64,000 bases of DNA from Pycnococcus provasolii (Eukaryota; Chlorophyta; Pseudoscourfieldiophyceae; Pseudoscourfieldiales; Pycnococcaceae). Every line of letters starts with the position of its first letter. Positions within the stretch are counted from its first letter, which is position 1. The notes beneath the pieces were generated by a model that was not told where the DNA came from, did not search any database, and saw only the letters and a list, made by a program, of their open reading frames with translations. A program made the translations under genes and the position numbers. The DNA lies in the NCBI GenBank assembly GCA_938743325.2, contig OW568896.1:310001-374000 (forward strand), written 5' to 3'. Shown one piece after another: positions 47,163 to 57,800 of this stretch.

Positions 47163-47923
47163 GCTTGCGTTGTTAATAATGCTTAGTGTTATCTCCTAAG
47201 ATATATCAACAAGAACACGAGAACACGAGAACACGAGAGTCAGATAGTCTGTGAGACTACAAGGTAATGATCGTACGAGTGACACTACAGTGGGTGACAC
47301 ACGATACCTGTAATGTGAATGGAATGAAGGGTTGGAAATGACAGCTGGGAAAAACCGAAAACGTTTTCGGTCGGAGAGTTGGACAAACGCGAGGGAAAGG
47401 GGAAGAGGGGGCCCCTCAGAGGATTACTTGGCGAGTTAACAACCCCGAGGTCGGGGGAGGGGGAGGGTCGGGAAGGGAATTTCGGGAAGGGAATTTCGGG
47501 AAGGGAATGTCGGGAAGGGAATGTCGGGACCGGGGGCTACTTGTTCGGGGTTAACATTCTCTAATAAGGTTAGGTAATTACAAAATTCGGGTTTCGAACA
47601 AATCCCTATAATTGATTTGGAACTTGGAAGGGAAGTTTGGGAAGGGAATGTTTGGGGGAGGAAGTAGAGGAAGTTGTTAATTTCCTTCCAGACGTCTGGT
47701 GGGATCCCAAACGTCCACCCCCTCCCTCACTTCAGGGATGCTTGAGTGAGTGAAATCCCCCCAGGGGGCCCTGGGGGCGTTGACGGGACCCACCCGGTTC
47801 CTAGTCTACTTATTAGACGACCTTTTCTCCCGGGGTCCCGTCCCGTCCTTCCTTCCCCCTTTCCCATCACTTTCTCAACATCACTGCTCTCATTTATTTG
47901 TCCCTTCATTATTATTAGTCACA
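47163..47923. promoter_or_regulatory. Divergent promoter region between kinesin-12 and UBE2S-like genes
   Basis: A 761-bp head-to-head spacer. It carries ACACGAGA tandems near 47213-47236, a four-copy 14-mer (next entry) with two further degenerate copies near 47620-47660, GTTAAC words, and a CCCCCAGG/CCTGGGGG inverted repeat at about 47758-47778. No TATA box is clear on either side. Assigned as a promoter by arrangement only. Confidence 0.5.
47470..47525. repeat. Four tandem copies of a 14-bp unit
   Basis: GGGAAGGGAATTTC twice, then GGGAAGGGAATGTC twice, with no gaps. It lies in the kinesin/UBE2S spacer. GGGAA/TTCCC cores repeat every 14 bp. Confidence 0.9.
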
Positions 47924-48538
47924 ATGTCTGAGAATATCACGCCGTCATGTCTCCAGAAGCTCCTGAAAGAACAGAGGGATTTAATCAATAGGCCCGCAGA
48001 AGGTATCGCACTGGAAATGAACGAAGATGACGTGTGTGTCTGTCATGCCATCATTACTGGACCGGCAGGAACGCCGTACGTCGGAGGGGCGTTCAAAATA
48101 CGAATCGTTTTCGGTGCCGAGTATCCTGCTGTGCCACCGAAAGGATTCTTCACGACGCGCATCTTTCACCCCAACATCGCCAAGACGGGGGACATCTGCG
48201 TCAACACACTCAAGAGAGACTGGAAACCAGACATGGGACTGCGACATATACTCATGGTCATAAGGTGCCTCCTCATCGAACCGTTCCCTGAAAGCGCGCT
48301 CAACGACGAGGCGGGAAAACTGCTCATGGAAGACTACGAAGCGTACGCAAGTCACGCACGCATGATGACGTCCATACACGCGATGAAAAAATCAAACGGG
48401 GCAGATTCCGCAGAAGAGAACAACGACGACGACGCAAACGGGGAAAATAACAACAACACAGGTGCCGCGCCGGAAAAGATGAAAAAGGCAAAGACGGACA
48501 AAAAACTCGAGAAGAAACGGTCACTCAAGCGGTTGTAA
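47924..48538 (+). CDS. UBE2S: UBE2S-like ubiquitin-conjugating enzyme (APC/C chain-elongating E2)
   Basis: An E2 of 204 residues starting at the ATG at 47924; the frame is open upstream without a credible start. The UBC fold covers about 1-152, with the HPN motif at 82-84 and the active-site Cys C92 in GDICVNTLKRDW. The segments PPKGFFTTRIFHPNI, LRHILMVIRCLLIEPFPESALNDEAG and EDYEAYASHAR match human UBE2S almost word for word. UBE2S elongates Lys11-linked ubiquitin chains on anaphase-promoting-complex substrates. The C-terminal extension is acidic and Asn-rich, then Lys-rich, ending KKRSLKRL. This parallels the human ending KKRALRRL that docks UBE2S on APC2/APC4. It shares a divergent spacer with the kinesin-12 gene, consistent with joint mitotic expression. 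A TGTAA word overlaps the stop. Confidence 0.93.
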   Translation: MSENITPSCLQKLLKEQRDLINRPAEGIALEMNEDDVCVCHAIITGPAGTPYVGGAFKIRIVFGAEYPAVPPKGFFTTRIFHPNIAKTGDICVNTLKRDWKPDMGLRHILMVIRCLLIEPFPESALNDEAGKLLMEDYEAYASHARMMTSIHAMKKSNGADSAEENNDDDANGENNNNTGAAPEKMKKAKTDKKLEKKRSLKRL

Positions 48539-48910
48539 ATACGGATATTATTCTGTTTGTTCTCACCAACCCGACGGGTATTTAGAACCGCGACGACGAC
48601 GTGCAGTGAAGAGGTGCAAATTGTCACGCCAATGCGTGTACATCCTTTGGTCGTGCGGCAGCCCGCAGCCTGACTGCACACGGCATAGGATCTAGTTCAC
48701 TAGTGTAGAAGTCGCGGAGCGGAGGGCGCGGGTGACGACGACAGACCATGTGAATTCCATCGAGAGTAGTAGTTGTTGAGGTTGCTAAAGTCGCGCCCAC
48801 GGCGCGCGCGCCTCAGCCTCGTCACGAGGCCTCGTCACTTAGCCTTAAACATTAAATTAGAAAGAAGAAGAAGATGAAGAAAAACAACAAAAGTCTCATT
48901 TTCTTACTAC
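48539..48910. other. Convergent 3' spacer, 372 bp
   Basis: Between the UBE2S-like and sialyltransferase stops. Contains a CACGGCGCGCGCGCCTCAG stretch near 48797, a repeated CCTCGTCAC motif and an AAGAAG run. No gene is seen. Confidence 0.65.
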
Positions 48911-50560
48911 TTAGTACAGCGTGATGCGGTCACCCGTCCAACCAGCCTGATCAGACCACGAACGCCATGAACTGTCCTTGCGAGCAAACGCATTCGCCGC
49001 GTCGACGTACGCATGGAATACGCCAGCCTCGCCAGTGTCGCGCCTAAACTGAGACTCGTTCGGCTCAACGGTGTCGTAGTAATGGTACGGAACGCGCTTG
49101 TTTCCCGGCGACGAGTCCTTCCAATTCTTCTGGAAACCGTACACCGAAATGCGGCGGCACACGCTCGAAGCGAACAGCAGGCCGTAGAAGCCATTCGATG
49201 GTGCGCCAGCAACGCCCGCGCCAGACATCACATTCATCGCAAAGTAGTGGAACTCAGGGTCGATGACGAACACGAGAGGAAGGGCGTCGCGCACGCCGCT
49301 CGGTGCCTTGGCACGAGCACGGCACATGCCTTGCATGAGATCAAGACCAACGCCGCTCGTCACGTGCTGCAGGCAAGCGCCGCCCTCGTCCATCACGCCG
49401 TCGTCGTGGAACGCGAAGTGCTCGCTGTTCGTCAAACGCCACGTCGTTCGAGATCCCACCTTGGCCTCGAAGCCGTGCACGGGCCCGCCATTAAAACGCA
49501 AGATGGCTGTGTGCGCGTCGATTTCCGCGCCATGGCGTTTGATCGCGAGACCACCGCCGTTGCCAACCACCGCACACGAATCAAGCCATGGTCGATCAGC
49601 GCCCTCCTGGCCGCCGTTCGCACGGCGCGACACCAGCATGCGCACAGGATCGTCTTTCGGGAGTGCGCCGCATGACTCGAAGAGTGGCGGTAATGCGCCG
49701 GCGTGATCCCACTTGAGCGTCTTCGTGGAACGCTCCGCCTTGCCTCTAGCAGCTCGCCGTGCGCGACCTTCGGCTGTTAGCACCTTCGGAACCTTGAGCA
49801 CGTCGCCGACGTTCCACTTGGTGTGCGACAGCACATATGCACCGGCATATCCCTGGAGCACCTTCGCCGTGAACGTCGGCGTTGATAATTGTGTGGCTGG
49901 AGCCGACGCGGCGGAGCCAACCCCGTGTCTCGGTGATGACTGTGCTGCCGCCGCTGACGACGCCGCTGCTGACGACACCAACGCGGTTGCAGCGCCTCTA
50001 GCGGCTCTTCTCGCCGGCGGCGCCATCGCGATCAATCCGTGGCTGACGACGTTCGTTCCACGCCGTGTGAGTGCGCCCATGTTGATGAGCTGCACCTGCG
50101 TTCTCTGCCTGAATCGCGGCGCTTTCGTCGTTTGTAGTCTCGGCGCCGGCGCGTATGCGTTCCTGAGCGCGTCTAGGAGCTCAGCTCTCTGCGCCGCCGC
50201 CGTCTGCGCCCTGACAGCCTGCAGCCTGGACGTGGTCGTCGACGTCGTCGGCATCGCCGTCTGTAGTGCATTGTCGTTTTCCGCCAGCCCCGTGGCACCT
50301 TTTCTGCCTTGCGCTTGCAGGTTGTTGCGTAGCGTGTTCCCTAAGGCTGCCTTGTTGGTTCTGTGTTTCCACTTCAGGTAAGACTTTTCGTACGCGATTC
50401 CTCTTGCGTGGTGTGCGGATCCTGCGAGCATGCCCACGAGGGAGACGGTCGCGAGTGCGAGAACTGCAATCACACCAAGCCGCGCACCTTTTAAGTGCTG
50501 CTGACTTGCAGGTTGCGTTCGTGATCCGACCCCGTGAGCATGAGACCGAGGTGCGTGCAT
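48911..50560 (-). CDS. GT29 sialyltransferase-like enzyme, type II Golgi membrane protein
   Basis: A family-29 glycosyltransferase, 549 residues from the first ATG at 50560. A short cytosolic tail precedes a membrane anchor (LGVIAVLALATVSLVGMLAG). Next comes a long Ala/Thr/Arg-rich stem, then the catalytic domain from about residue 300. Sialylmotif L runs from C329 (SCAVVGNGGG, AEIDAHTAILRFNGGP). Motif S contains C468 (PSNGFYGLLFASSVCRRISVYGF); C329 and C468 would form the family's conserved disulphide. Motif III is YHYYD. In the motif VS region I see H in FHAYVDAANAF but not the usual Glu five residues on. Prasinophytes are known to carry GT29 genes although classical sialic acid biosynthesis is uncertain there, so the donor may be CMP-Kdo or CMP-Kdn instead. 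A TATA-like CTATAAG lies 47 bp upstream. Confidence 0.9.
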   Translation of the reverse strand: MHAPRSHAHGVGSRTQPASQQHLKGARLGVIAVLALATVSLVGMLAGSAHHARGIAYEKSYLKWKHRTNKAALGNTLRNNLQAQGRKGATGLAENDNALQTAMPTTSTTTSRLQAVRAQTAAAQRAELLDALRNAYAPAPRLQTTKAPRFRQRTQVQLINMGALTRRGTNVVSHGLIAMAPPARRAARGAATALVSSAAASSAAAAQSSPRHGVGSAASAPATQLSTPTFTAKVLQGYAGAYVLSHTKWNVGDVLKVPKVLTAEGRARRAARGKAERSTKTLKWDHAGALPPLFESCGALPKDDPVRMLVSRRANGGQEGADRPWLDSCAVVGNGGGLAIKRHGAEIDAHTAILRFNGGPVHGFEAKVGSRTTWRLTNSEHFAFHDDGVMDEGGACLQHVTSGVGLDLMQGMCRARAKAPSGVRDALPLVFVIDPEFHYFAMNVMSGAGVAGAPSNGFYGLLFASSVCRRISVYGFQKNWKDSSPGNKRVPYHYYDTVEPNESQFRRDTGEAGVFHAYVDAANAFARKDSSWRSWSDQAGWTGDRITLY

Positions 50561-50596
50561 AGCTTGCAGCTCCGATACGGTCTTAAGCAAAGAAAC

Positions 50597-50606
50597 AGCC
50601 GGCCGC
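50597..50606 (-). promoter_or_regulatory. GCGGCCGGCT site upstream of sialyltransferase
   Basis: Sits directly beside the TATA-like element, about 40 bp upstream of the ATG. The surrounding AAGAAACAGCCGGCCGCTT is repeated exactly near 51175. Function inferred from recurrence. Confidence 0.35.
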
Positions 50607-50612
50607 TTATAG
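50606..50612 (-). promoter_or_regulatory. TATA-like box of the sialyltransferase gene
   Basis: CTATAAG on the minus strand, about 47 bp before the first ATG; a sensible TATA distance if the 5' leader is very short. Confidence 0.4.
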
Positions 50613-51170
50613 GCGAGCCAATGAGAAAAATAATACGAAGGAGGCGACGCAGCAGAGACAAGCAGCAGTCAGCAAGTGCAGGTAATGGCCCCAGGCGAAT
50701 CACAAGTCACTGTGCGACCGGTGCACCTTTTGGTGATGTTGACACACACGAATAATAATTGACGCGCGAAGAATAAAATAATAAAATGACGCCCAATAAT
50801 GATGATGCGGAAGATGGAGGAGATGGAAAAGTGGGGGTAAAATTCATGCTGGACCCGTGGTGCAAGGGTGGTTCCCCGTTCATGCGTTCGTCCTCCTGTT
50901 GCCTGTGGTTGCCTGTGGTTGGTTTTGTACTTTTGGGGGGTGAGGCTTTGCACTCCCTTCTCCCTTCTCAGTCACCTCTGGTCACTCGGGTCACTCCTCT
51001 GGCTGTCTGGTGCCTGTCCTTATTCTTTTGTGCCGTCTGTCTCTCTCCCTGGCACCTGGTCATCAAGAACTCAAGACGCACTCCCCTAGGTCTCGGCCTC
51101 CACTCAAGACGTCTGGATTCTGGAGTTGACGTCTTGAAACCCACTGTACGGTACCGGTACATACTGTAAC

Positions 51171-51220
51171 TTGCAAGAAACAGCCGGCCGCTTGCGAAGT
51201 GTTTCTTGCAAGAAACAGCC
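51171..51220. repeat. Duplicated TTGCAAGAAACAGCC with internal palindrome and GCCGGCCGC
   Basis: TTGCAAGAAACAGCC occurs at 51171-51185 and 51206-51220. Between them lies GGCCGCTTGCGAAGT, and the second copy completes the 16-bp palindrome GTTTCTTGCAAGAAAC. The 19-bp word AAGAAACAGCCGGCCGCTT is shared with 50591-50609. Confidence 0.85.
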
Positions 51221-51828
51221 CCTCCCTCACAGGCTCGTTAACACCTGAAGAACCGTGTCATAAGACGGAATATTTATTTTTTCAGGAGTTATGGTAGTAC
51301 TGTACCCTAGTACTTGTGAGAAGGCGAAACTGGCCAGCGTCGCGTTTTCTTGACCAGTCCCATGGGTGAGGTAGCCGTAGCCCGTACCAGGTGCCCACTC
51401 CCTCGCCGGCCTCCTCGGCTCCTCCTCCCCGCCTTCTTCTGCCCAAGAGGCCGAAGAGGACCGAGGCCGAGAGAACAGGCCGAGAGACCAAAGCAAGAGC
51501 CTGCTTTACCACGTGGTAAGGCCATGTGCAAGCAACAGGTATTACCGTATTGGTAAAGTGAAGTAACACGGTCATGAGGCAAGGCCCCCTCAACACTCAA
51601 CCTCTGGCAAGTCCGGCAAGGTAGTCCGGCAAGTCCGCTTCAAAGGAATGGGGATTCGAAAGTAGAAAGTCGTCGCGTAGTCAACCAACCAGGCAGGCCA
51701 GGCAGGCCGACCACCTGGGTCCCAGGTCTCGTTCCTCCGGCCGTGTCATGCTGGTGGCCTGGTGGTCGAAGATTCGTGGCTTAACCCCTTAACGAAACCC
51801 CGAATTAATCGAATCCCACCTCTTTTTT

Positions 51829-51834
51829 TATAAA
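51829..51834 (+). promoter_or_regulatory. TATA box of the giant armadillo-like gene
   Basis: TATAAA after a T-run, 43 bp before the ATG at 51877. Position and context fit a TATA box with a short leader. Confidence 0.45.
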
Positions 51835-51876
51835 CTAAGTTTGTTCGCCTTAAGGGAAGTCCCTTTCGAAGTCGTC

Positions 51877-54800
51877 ATGGCGGACGACGGGAATCCTGAC
51901 GGGGAGGGACATGTTGTGGCTGAAATGTCTGTGCCTGTGATGGAGTCGCAGTCGTCAATCTCTGGAATCTCTGGTGTACCTGCTCAGGCTCAGGCTCATG
52001 GTCCTCCTCAGGGTCGAAAGTGGAGTGCCTCGTCTTCCCATGGCGCATCATCCAGTATCGCGTCAGGGGTCTCTTCCCAGGGGTCTCTCCTTAAGGGGTC
52101 GAAGCCTCGTCTTGCAAGGGAGAAGTCTTCTTCAGGGAGGTTGAAGTTGAAGAAAAGTCACAGCGTACATAAAAGCTCACATAATAGTAGGCGTGCGGAG
52201 AAAATGGCCGCCGTTCGTCCTGTCGTGGAATTTCAAGTCGACTTCGTCCTGCCGGGGGGATGGAAGGTGAAACGCTTGCCTGAAAGAGGGGCGGTGTACA
52301 CCAAGAAACCAAGGGAGCAAGAAGCCACACACGCGCTCAGGCTCGAGCAGGATTTCGTCGAGAAAACCAGAGCCATGCGCGAGGAGGCTATGGCGAAGAA
52401 AGCGGAACGGGACGCTCTCGTCTTGCAGATGCGCGCTGCCGACGAGGCGATGAAGAAGCGGCACGCAGAGCTGGCAGCCGCAAAGGGAGCGGCGGGGAGC
52501 CCAACCACGAAGGGCAAAAAGGGAAAAAAAGGAAAGGGCAAGGAGAAGGAGAAGGAGAAAGATCGGTCGCCGTCGCCGACAAAGGCGCAGGCGCAGGCGC
52601 AGCAGGATAAGCCGTTGGACAGGCCCGCCTGGATGGACGTTCCCGACGTCGACACGAACGTGGGCGTGTACCCCGACCCCGTGCAGAGGGCGAACATGCG
52701 AGGCGCGCACAGGTACACGCATGAGGTGCTCACGTTGCCCATCGCGAAAAAGCTGCTAGACGAAGTCGACGAGCCGTTCCTCCCCGTGCTCTACGACGCG
52801 TGTCTGAGCATGATACACGAAAAGAAGAAGAGTACCGCCGCCGCGGGCAAAAAGGAAAGCTCGGCCGCCGACGACGCGGCTCACTTCAAGCCTATCGCCA
52901 CGCACGTCAACCAGATCAAACAGTCGGACGGCGGCAAGACCATCGAGACGAGGAAGCTTATGCAAGGCCAGGAGGTTCGCCTGCGTGTCGTCGTTCCGGA
53001 CTTTGCATGTCCAAAGTGGAACGTTGACACCGGTCGCGAAGAAATCGTCTGGAGAGAGCACTTGCGTCTTGAGAATGGAGAGGAAGACGCGGACGCGGAA
53101 GCTGCTGCGGATGACGGACAGCAAGATGAAGATGCCGCCGTCGCGTCCACGGAAATGGACGGCGGCGACGCCGCAGCAGGCACCTCAGGTGCGTCGCACG
53201 ACGCACATGAACCAGCAATGGCGCAGGGCACAGGCACTGACAACAACGCGTCGAATGGGCCAACCGGACGCCCATTTGGATTCCGCGCGGGTGAGCTTGA
53301 CTACCTTAGCGAGGACCCTACGAAGCTCGATGACCCTCACGTCAACACGCTCGTCCGACAGGCGAAGCTGTTCAATTTGTGCGGAGAGAGCCTCACGGAA
53401 AGCGAGGCGGAGCAGATTGACAAATTTGCGTGGCTGCTCTACACGGTGGACGACCTCTCCGACCATCGCGACAAGGTTGAGGAAATTCAGAATGAAAAAG
53501 GCTTGCACAAGTGGATTGACGAAAGGCCTTTCTCTCCCGAAACGCTACGCGCGAAGGCTCGATCAGAGCTGCGCAAACGTGCTTTGGACCCATCCAGCGC
53601 ACTTCGTGGAGGATTCTTTGAGGCGGCGCATGGTCTGTGGGAACTTGCGGTGCACTACTCAGGCGAGTTTGTTTGGGAGGACTGTCAGGCTCTTGCAAAG
53701 TGCCTCGAAAGAGGACCGCCATGCGCCAAGTGGGCTGCGGCAGCATGCATCTGGAAGCTTTCTGCCAAGGCTGGACAGCGCATGTTGCTTGCTGAAGCAG
53801 GATGTGTGGAGCTTGTCATCGACACAACTCGCACAGCCTGCGGCTGGAAGAGCCCGCTTGTTGTCGAGTTGGAAGACAAATATGCAAAGCTTCACTTTTG
53901 GCGAGACCGAATTCTGTACCACTGCCTAGGTGCGCTCAATGTGCTCTCCGTTGACAGGGTGACGCGCAGTCGTGCGTACAAGCACGAGCCAGACTTTTCG
54001 ACAATGATGAGCGTTGCGAACATGTTCGTGTCCAAATTGACACACGAGGTGGAGAGATATGTCGACAATGGAGTTTCGGTTTACGCGCAAATTCGTGCTG
54101 TTCGCCGACTTCAGCGAGAGTTCCGGGACCTCCTTGCTCGAAGAGGGTTTATCAAGCTTGGCAATAAGGAAGGGCGGGTGTTAAAGGACGATATTTTTGA
54201 GGGTGAAGGCGAAGGTGCGGAGGAACGCGTGCGCCGCGGCGATGTTGGCAATAAGGATGCAATGCTCGCAAAGGCACTTTCCCTCAAGAAACATGCAGAG
54301 GAGGACTCAAAGGAGGCACAGGCACAAGAGCAGGAGATGGAACAGCCGCAGGGTGAAGATGGCGAAGAAGACACAGCGAATGCGAGTGCGGAACAACCAA
54401 TTGATGGCGACGCACCTCAGGATGGTTGGTTTCAAGAGGATGATCCACATCGCGCCGAGTTCGAGAGAGCATTTGACGAAGACAACACTGAGGACAATGT
54501 CAAGTTGGCGCAGAGGATACAGTCTATGGAAAGCCAAAACGATGCTGCGACGGTCGCCAAGACGATTGAGAATGATGGCGACAGTGACAGTGACGATGAA
54601 AAGAAGCATCAGAGACCTGAAGTGAAAGACGAGATACTCAAGATGATGCCATACAATCCACTCGATGGTTACAAGTTCCTCAACACTGTAGAATTTCCAA
54701 TCGGCCGCAAGCGTCAGCTGAGCGCTGAGATCCTGTATTCGATGCTGCACAGAGACTCACGAGCCCGGCACGACTTCTGCCAAGCCGATGGTATTCGACA

Positions 54801-57800
54801 GCTCATGCCGTTGCTTCACAGCGCGAACAAACAAGTGAGCTTTATAGCATGCATGATTCTCGCCAATTTCGCACTTGATCGCAACCTTGCAAAGGTGATC
54901 GCGGAAACGGGAAAGTCGCTGCGTCTTTTCGATGAGCTGCTCTACCAAATATCTGTTTGTATGGACAAGTTGGACCTCTTCGCGATAGATGGATTGCATC
55001 AATTTCAAGATGACACGGGCGAGGGGGAGCTAGAGATTACGCAAGTGGATGACGATGTGGAAAATATCACGATGCTGCTAGAATCGTCCGCTTGCGCGAT
55101 GTGGGGCATCGGGATGTCTTTGATCGAGGTTGCTAAGTATGACGAGCCGGCCGTTGATGCAACGCGCATTGCGCGACTTTCTTTCCTGGGCAGCCGCTGC
55201 CTGGCAACACCAGGAGTGGGACACTCCACCCAGTCCATAGCTGGATGTCTTGCCGCCTTCAGTCGTCATCGCCCGACGAGTCGCCTGATGGCGGATCAGA
55301 TTGACCCTGACAACGAAATGCACGAATTTGGCGACGTGGATGATGCCCTGCGCTCTCTCCTTCGACCACCAATTGACCGACCGGGAGTCACGAAGCGAGG
55401 CACGGGCTGGGTGCGCGCAACAGCTGCTGCTGCGGTGGGTTGCCTGGCTGCACACCAATACGAGCGCGGCGAGGAGCCTGTGCAGCTTCTGGAGGAGGAG
55501 GATGTTGAAACGAGTAGGTGTCTGTATGGCCCGAACCGGGATGTGCTAGTCAAATGCGGGCTCGTGCATTCGATTCTTGATGCGCAGTTGGCAAAGACGT
55601 GGCTGAATGAGGCGCGCGCTGCTCTCAATCAAGCTGCCGCAGCGAGCATCATGCTGCTGTCGACTGCCGGCGAAGGTTGGAGTGATCTCGAAATCCGCGA
55701 TACCTTTAAATGGTCTGCCCTCGATGAAGCTCTCGATGTTCTCGAGTTCCTAGCTGCCGCTCTATGGGTACTTTGCCGCCACGATGGCTTGCGCGCGCGC
55801 CTGCTGAATATGCATGCGGACGATGTGACCGAGGCGGCAAAAGAAGCTGCTGGAATACCATCGGAAAACGAAAAGAAACCTCACGTCACGTTCGAACCAC
55901 TGGGAAGTTTGGCTAGCCTGGTTGACAATGTGCTCTCAGACATGCTGGAACTTGCTCATGGTAACCACACCAGTGCATACTACGGAGTGGAAAACGTTGT
56001 GGAGATTATCGAAAATCCGCCTTTTAGCTTTAATTCCATACGCTTGCAGGAAGTGGATTGGTTTGACAGCCTCGATAGTCGTGTTCAGAAATCTCGCCAA
56101 AAAATGGCTTCTGTTGTGAAGTTGACCAAGATGACAACCTCAAGCGCTCTAGATCTTTTGGGGGATTTCACAGATAGTCAAGCGGATAGTCAGGCCAAGG
56201 TGGTTGACAATGAGGTCACTGCTAGCGGCGAACTTACGAAGCCTGCTTTCATTTCAAGGTCTGAAACGCTCAAGAGAACCATGCCCGATCATGGAGTTGG
56301 TCCCGAGGCTGAGAAGAGATGGAACACACTCATGGGCCAGCATGCGCGTCGCAAGGGCATGGAGCCGGTCTCTTACACAACATGTGCGGCAAGCGCTCTC
56401 TCCTTCGCTATTGCATCGATCCACCTTCTCGTCCTCGGACCAGACGACGAACTAGATTTCCTATACCGCGACGACGATCTGTTCGCAATGGATGCGGGGC
56501 ACCTCTCGTGGTGGACCTCAAAACCCTTGCAGGGTGGTCTTCGACCCATCGCAGAGGGCTCGGGCATCCGCCGTGCACTGCGTTCAATCGCCAGTTGCAT
56601 CGGAAGCCTCCCGCTCGGCACCTTGAAGGAGGTTCATGACGGCTGGGGAACGAGATTTGCCTCCGGTCGAACAGGCGAGTGGGCGGTCGAAAGCACCGAC
56701 TACTTCCACACGATGCGACTCGCATGCGCCGCCTCGTGGGCCTTTGCCGCGGCAGATGCAGAGCTGAAGAGATGTTTGATCGAGGATGGCGTGCTAGAGA
56801 ATGTCATGCGAGTGGTCGAGTCGTGGGCACCGAGGGGATATGGAGCCAGTGCGGGCGACGACACGGCTCGTCGCATCGACTTGCCTGAGTGGGTGGAGTC
56901 GCCCGGCAAATTTACATCTCCAGGCTGGGGAGGAAGCGACCCTGCACCATCTGCCATGCGCATCGCGATCGGCTTGCTCGTGCACCTCTGCAGGCAGCAA
57001 GCTGATTCAAGTGTCGTTGAAAGCGAGAAGAAGCTCCTGCACAAGATAGGCATCGTCAGATTGAGCACCGCGCTTGGTGCTGCGGCGGCGTATGGTCATG
57101 TTCGAGATGTGAGGATGGCGGATGCTGCATGCGCAGCCTGTGTCTGGATCGCGCATGCCGCTGGGCCAGAAGGACGTGCTGAGATGGTGTCGTCGAATTT
57201 CGTGGTGCGAATGTTCGATGTGGTGCGAGCGTGCTACGTGCGCGCCGAGCGAGACGAGGCACGCTGGCTCGAGTGTGGATGGGGCTACGCTGGTGCGCAC
57301 ACGGAGGCAGTCATGCGAGTTGGTGATCTCGCGCTGACAGCTCTCGTGAATCTTTCTGTCGAATGCCCTTCGGCACAGGAGGATATCTGCAAGCGTGGTG
57401 TTGTGACGCTTCTTCGCCTCTCACGGCAGGATCCAGACATCGAGCTCGCGGGACATAGCATAGAACTTGCGACGATGGTGCTCACAAATTGTGCGCTAAA
57501 CACCGCAAATAAGACGCGACTATACAAGCTCGAATTGCAGCGCAATCGCGTTAGCATCGTCTCGGAGGCTGCTGAAGCCGCGAATGAGCTACAGGGCCAG
57601 ATTGAGAGATCTCGCTCGAAGCGTGAGGCGTGGCGCGCCGAGGCTGAGAGACACGAAAAGAAGGGAGCGGGGATCAAGGCGATGGGGCGACGGTCGCAGA
57701 TTGGGCTAGGCGCTCACAAGCCAACAGAGGCGGAGGAGCGCCTTCTTGCGAAAAAAGCACACGCGGAAAAATTGAAGGAGCGCTTTCTCGAGTTCTCGGA

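Larger units (their letters stand above)
50561..51876. other. Gene-poor region, 1.32 kb, divergent promoters
   Basis: Between the starts of the sialyltransferase (minus) and giant armadillo-like (plus) genes. It holds two GCGGCCGGC-type sites, a perfect 16-bp palindrome GTTTCTTGCAAGAAAC (51201-51216) inside a duplicated TTGCAAGAAACAGCC, the palindrome TTACCACGTGGTAA near 51506, and a GTACCGGTAC cluster near 51150. Several 60-130 codon frames exist but none is convincing. Confidence 0.55.

Noticed and set aside
47585-47610. tRNA B-box-like GGGTTTCGAA
   Set aside because: No matching A box, acceptor stem or cloverleaf could be drawn around it.
50761-51496. Several 60-130 codon frames in the sialyltransferase/armadillo spacer
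   Set aside because: They rely on low-complexity Ser/Leu/Pro composition and non-ATG starts, with no conserved motif.
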